Below, in pieces: positions 41,486 to 43,886 of a DNA stretch of 43,886 nt. The notes under the pieces are model-generated. The model did no database searches. It saw only the letters and a list, made by a program, of their open reading frames with translations, and had not been told where the DNA came from. Made by a program: the position numbers and the translations under genes. Each line of letters opens with the position of its first letter. Within the stretch, counting starts at the first letter, position 1. The DNA is from DASPKT01 sp035626475 (GTDB lineage Bacteria > Pseudomonadota > Alphaproteobacteria > Azospirillales > Azospirillaceae). The stretch is from assembly GCA_035626475.1 (NCBI GenBank), contig DASPNP010000042.1, positions 1 to 43,886 of the forward strand. Reading direction: 5' to 3'.

Positions 41486-41625
41486 TTCAGGTCAGGGGAG
41501 CAGAAAGCGCGCGCCGCTACAAGCGTGTCAGGAAGTTGCGCAATCCATAGGCAATCGCGCACGAAATGGTTAAGCTTTGGGCTGAGGCTACCCCGGACGG
41601 GGCGGTTTCCGGGCGGCGGCGGGGG

Positions 41626-41641
41626 CGGCACGGCCCTTGCT
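41626..41641 (+). promoter_or_regulatory. Sigma-54 (RpoN) promoter candidate
   Basis: The sequence CGGCACGGCCCTTGCT differs from the consensus TGGCACG-N4-TTGCW only at the first base. The GG at 41627-41628 and GC at 41639-41640 are separated by exactly ten bases. Transcription would begin near 41652, leaving a 24-base leader that contains GGAGG (41661-41665) before ATG 41676. A consensus enhancer-binding site was not identified. Confidence 0.65.
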
Positions 41642-41675
41642 ACCCACAGGGGAGGCGAGAGGAGGGGCAGGCTTC

Positions 41676-43097
41676 ATGGGGCTGGCGTTCGACGAGATGA
41701 CGGGCGGTGCGGCGGCCGATGCCGCCCGCGCGCCCTACGACGCCGTGCGGCGCTGGCTGGCCGAGATGCCACCCGACATCATGGAGCTGAAGCGGCGCGA
41801 GGCGGAGATCCTGTTCCGCCGGGTCGGCATCACCTTCGCCGTCTATACCGAGGGCGGCGACCCCGAGCGCCTCATCCCCTTCGACATCATCCCGCGCATC
41901 CTGGACCGGGGCGAGTGGGACTTCCTGCAGCGGGGCCTGGAGCAGCGGGTGAAGGCGCTGAACGCCTTCCTGGCGGACGTCTATGGCGGACGCGAGATCC
42001 TGCGGGCCGGTAAGGTGCCGGAGGCGCTGGTGCTGCACAATGAGGGCTTCCGGCCGGAGATGCAGGGCTTCACCCCGCCCGGCGGCGCCTATACCCACGT
42101 CGCCGGCATCGACCTGGTGCGCACCGGGCCGGACGAATTCTACGTGCTGGAGGATAATTGCCGCACGCCCAGCGGCGTCTCCTACATGCTGGAAAACCGC
42201 GAGGCGATGCTGCGGCTCTTCCCCGACCTCTGCTCCCGGCACCGCGTCGCCCCGGTCTCGCACTATCCCCAGGAGCTGCTGGAGACGCTGAAATCCGTGG
42301 CGCCGCCGGCCTGCAAGGGCGAGCCCACGGTCGTGCTGCTGACGCCCGGCTCCTACAACAGCGCCTATTACGAGCACTCCTTCCTGGCCGACGAGATGGG
42401 CGTGGAGCTGGTGGAGGGGCCGGACCTGTTCGTCGAGGACGGCTTCGTCTTCATGCGCACCACCCAGGGACCGATGCGGGTGGACGTGGTCTACCGGCGC
42501 ATCGACGACGATTATCTGGACCCGCTCACCTTCCGCCCGGACAGCGCGCTGGGCGTGCCCGGCCTCTTCGCCGCCTACCGCAGCGGCACCGTCACGCTGG
42601 CGAACGCGGTCGGCACCGGCATCGCCGACGACAAGGCTGTTTACCCCTACGTCCCCGACATGGTGCGCTTCTATCTGGGGGAGGAGCCGATCCTGGCGAA
42701 CGTGCCGACCCACATCTGCGCCCGCCCGGACGAGTTGAAATATGTTCTGGAGCATCTGGACGAGCTGGTGGTGAAGGAGGCGCGGGGTTCCGGCGGCTAC
42801 GGCATGCTGGTGGGGCCGCACGCCAGCGCGGCCGAGCGCGAGGAGTTCGCGCGGCGGCTGAAGGCGCGGCCGGCCGATTACATCGCCCAGCCCACCCTGT
42901 CGCTGTCGACCTGCCCGACCTTCGTCGCCCAGGGCATCGCGCCCCGCCATGTCGATCTGCGGCCCTTCGTGCTGAACGGGCGGGAGATCCGGATCGTGCC
43001 CGGCGGGCTGACGCGGGTGGCGCTGAAGGAGGGATCGCTCGTGGTCAATTCCAGCCAGGGCGGCGGCACCAAGGACACCTGGGTGCTGGAGGCATGA
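41676..43097 (+). CDS. Circularly permuted ATP-grasp protein (DUF404/DUF407)
   Basis: ATG 41676 follows GGAGG at about ten bases. The 473-aa protein has RVGITFAVYTEGGDPERLIPFD, EDNCRTPSGVSYMLENR, KEARGSGGYGMLVG, and a C-terminal PGGLTRVAL. These are hallmarks of the circularly permuted ATP-grasp family, which is thought to build a peptide or amide-linked product. It nearly always sits with an alpha-E protein and often a transglutaminase-like protease. The next gene is the alpha-E gene, overlapping by four bases, so the pair is translated together. The strong sigma-54-like promoter suggests nitrogen-linked control. Confidence 0.93.
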   Translation: MGLAFDEMTGGAAADAARAPYDAVRRWLAEMPPDIMELKRREAEILFRRVGITFAVYTEGGDPERLIPFDIIPRILDRGEWDFLQRGLEQRVKALNAFLADVYGGREILRAGKVPEALVLHNEGFRPEMQGFTPPGGAYTHVAGIDLVRTGPDEFYVLEDNCRTPSGVSYMLENREAMLRLFPDLCSRHRVAPVSHYPQELLETLKSVAPPACKGEPTVVLLTPGSYNSAYYEHSFLADEMGVELVEGPDLFVEDGFVFMRTTQGPMRVDVVYRRIDDDYLDPLTFRPDSALGVPGLFAAYRSGTVTLANAVGTGIADDKAVYPYVPDMVRFYLGEEPILANVPTHICARPDELKYVLEHLDELVVKEARGSGGYGMLVGPHASAAEREEFARRLKARPADYIAQPTLSLSTCPTFVAQGIAPRHVDLRPFVLNGREIRIVPGGLTRVALKEGSLVVNSSQGGGTKDTWVLEA

Positions 43098-43886
43098 CCA
43101 TGCTGAGCCGCACCGCCGACAGCCTCTTCTGGCTCGCCCGCTACATGGAGCGGGCCGAGAGCATCGCCCGCCTGGTCCTGGTCGGGCACCGCATGGCCAA
43201 CATGGCGCTCTCGCTGGGCAATCCCGGCAACGAGTGGCGCTCCACCCTGATCGCCACGGGCTGCGAGCCCGGCTATCTCGCCAAGCATGGCGAGGTGGTG
43301 CCGGCGCTGGTGGTGGACTATCTGGTCCGCGACCCGGACAACCCCTCCAGCATCGTCTCCTGCATCGAGACGGCACGGCGCAACGCCCGGGCGGTGCGCA
43401 CGGCGCTGACCGTGGACATGTGGGAGGCGCTGAACGAGACCTGGCAGCAGACCCGCGCCCTGAAGCCGGCGGATCTGGCGGCGGACAAGCTGGCGGGGCT
43501 GCTGGAGTGGGTGAAGCAGCGCTCGCTGTTGTTCAGCGGCGCCTATGCCAACACCATGCTGCGCACCGACGCCTACCGCTTCACCCAGCTCGGCACGACG
43601 CTGGAACGGGCCGACAACACCGCCCGCATCCTCGACGTGAAGTTCCACGTCCTCCTGCCTGAGACGGAGCGCGTCGGCGGCAGCCTCGACTACTTCCAGT
43701 GGACCACGATCCTGCGCGAGGTCTCGGCGCTCACCGCCTACCACTGGGTCTACCGCGAGAGCGTCAAGCCCTGGCTCGTCGCCGATCTGCTCATCCTCAA
43801 CCGGCAGATGCCGCGCTCCTTGTTCAGCTGCTACGAGAACCTGGTGCGCTTCCTCGATCAGGTCGCGCGCCAATATGGCCGCATCG
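43094..43886 (+). CDS. Alpha-E domain protein (DUF403), 3' end outside the window
   Basis: ATG 43094 overlaps the previous stop (ATGA). The visible 264 residues start MTMLSRTADSLFWLARYMER and include TLERADNTARILDVKF and a helix-rich middle. This is the alpha-E family, which is all-helical and works with the circularly permuted ATP-grasp protein. The family is about 310-320 residues long, so about 50 residues are missing at the edge of the window. A transglutaminase-like protein would be expected downstream. Confidence 0.93.
   Translation, partial: MTMLSRTADSLFWLARYMERAESIARLVLVGHRMANMALSLGNPGNEWRSTLIATGCEPGYLAKHGEVVPALVVDYLVRDPDNPSSIVSCIETARRNARAVRTALTVDMWEALNETWQQTRALKPADLAADKLAGLLEWVKQRSLLFSGAYANTMLRTDAYRFTQLGTTLERADNTARILDVKFHVLLPETERVGGSLDYFQWTTILREVSALTAYHWVYRESVKPWLVADLLILNRQMPRSLFSCYENLVRFLDQVARQYGRI

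Overview
The window is a chromosomal stretch of a high-GC Alphaproteobacterium, most likely from the Rhodospirillales/Azospirillales. This rests on the strong G/C bias at third codon positions and on alphaproteobacterial families (DUF3572, DUF3305/DUF3306, HWE kinase, phasin-like protein, biotin/lipoate ligase with DUF4444-type tail). Short dispersed palindromes sit between genes. I see no transposase, integrase, phage gene, CRISPR array or plasmid gene, so it reads as core and near-core genome. All family names come from motif recognition by eye, not from searches.

Layout. 1-180: initiator tRNA-Met with promoter and terminator. 0.4-5.4 kb: a large secreted serralysin-type protease, then a LysR regulator divergent from a DJ-1/Hsp31-like gene with a clean operator-like palindrome between them. 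5.4-12.6 kb: DUF3572 protein, YadGH-type ABC exporter, FadD acyl-CoA ligase, a phasin-like protein, a DUF983 protein, an aromatic aminotransferase and an SDR. 12.7-20.2 kb: a signalling block with a hybrid kinase (CHASE3-HAMP-PAS-HisKA-HATPase-REC-REC), a lone receiver and an Hpt-REC-REC-GGDEF diguanylate cyclase, then an M48 lipoprotein protease, a 64-aa protein and an HWE kinase.

20.3-29.4 kb is the most unusual part. A TPR/outer-membrane-barrel protein is divergent from a processive family-2 glycosyltransferase that carries a degenerate GGDEF-like domain at its N terminus. These are followed by a tungstate-type ABC transporter (permease and ATPase, no binding protein) and a secreted-looking parallel beta-helix protein with a Pro/Ala linker and a carbohydrate-binding-like tail. 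A short motif resembling AAGGGGTAT recurs in the promoter regions of the HWE kinase, TPR/GT2 pair, beta-helix gene and ferredoxin reductase. I infer an exopolysaccharide or biofilm-matrix locus under shared control, probably linked to the nearby c-di-GMP phosphorelay.

29.5-36 kb: ferredoxin-NADP reductase, Rieske protein, VKOR-like membrane protein, cupin, TVP38-family and DUF2892 membrane proteins, an Old Yellow Enzyme and a Tat-exported GH30 glycosidase. 36.2-40.4 kb: an accessory cluster usually found with formate dehydrogenase (DUF3306, DUF3305, biotin/lipoate ligase-like, multi-[4Fe-4S] protein) but with no dehydrogenase in view. 40.5-43.9 kb: a small membrane protein, an Sfp-type phosphopantetheinyl transferase, and the circularly permuted ATP-grasp/alpha-E pair behind a strong sigma-54-like promoter; the last gene runs off the end.

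Four convergent gene junctions contain dispersed palindromic repeats, and I saw none elsewhere, which suggests a role at transcript 3' ends.
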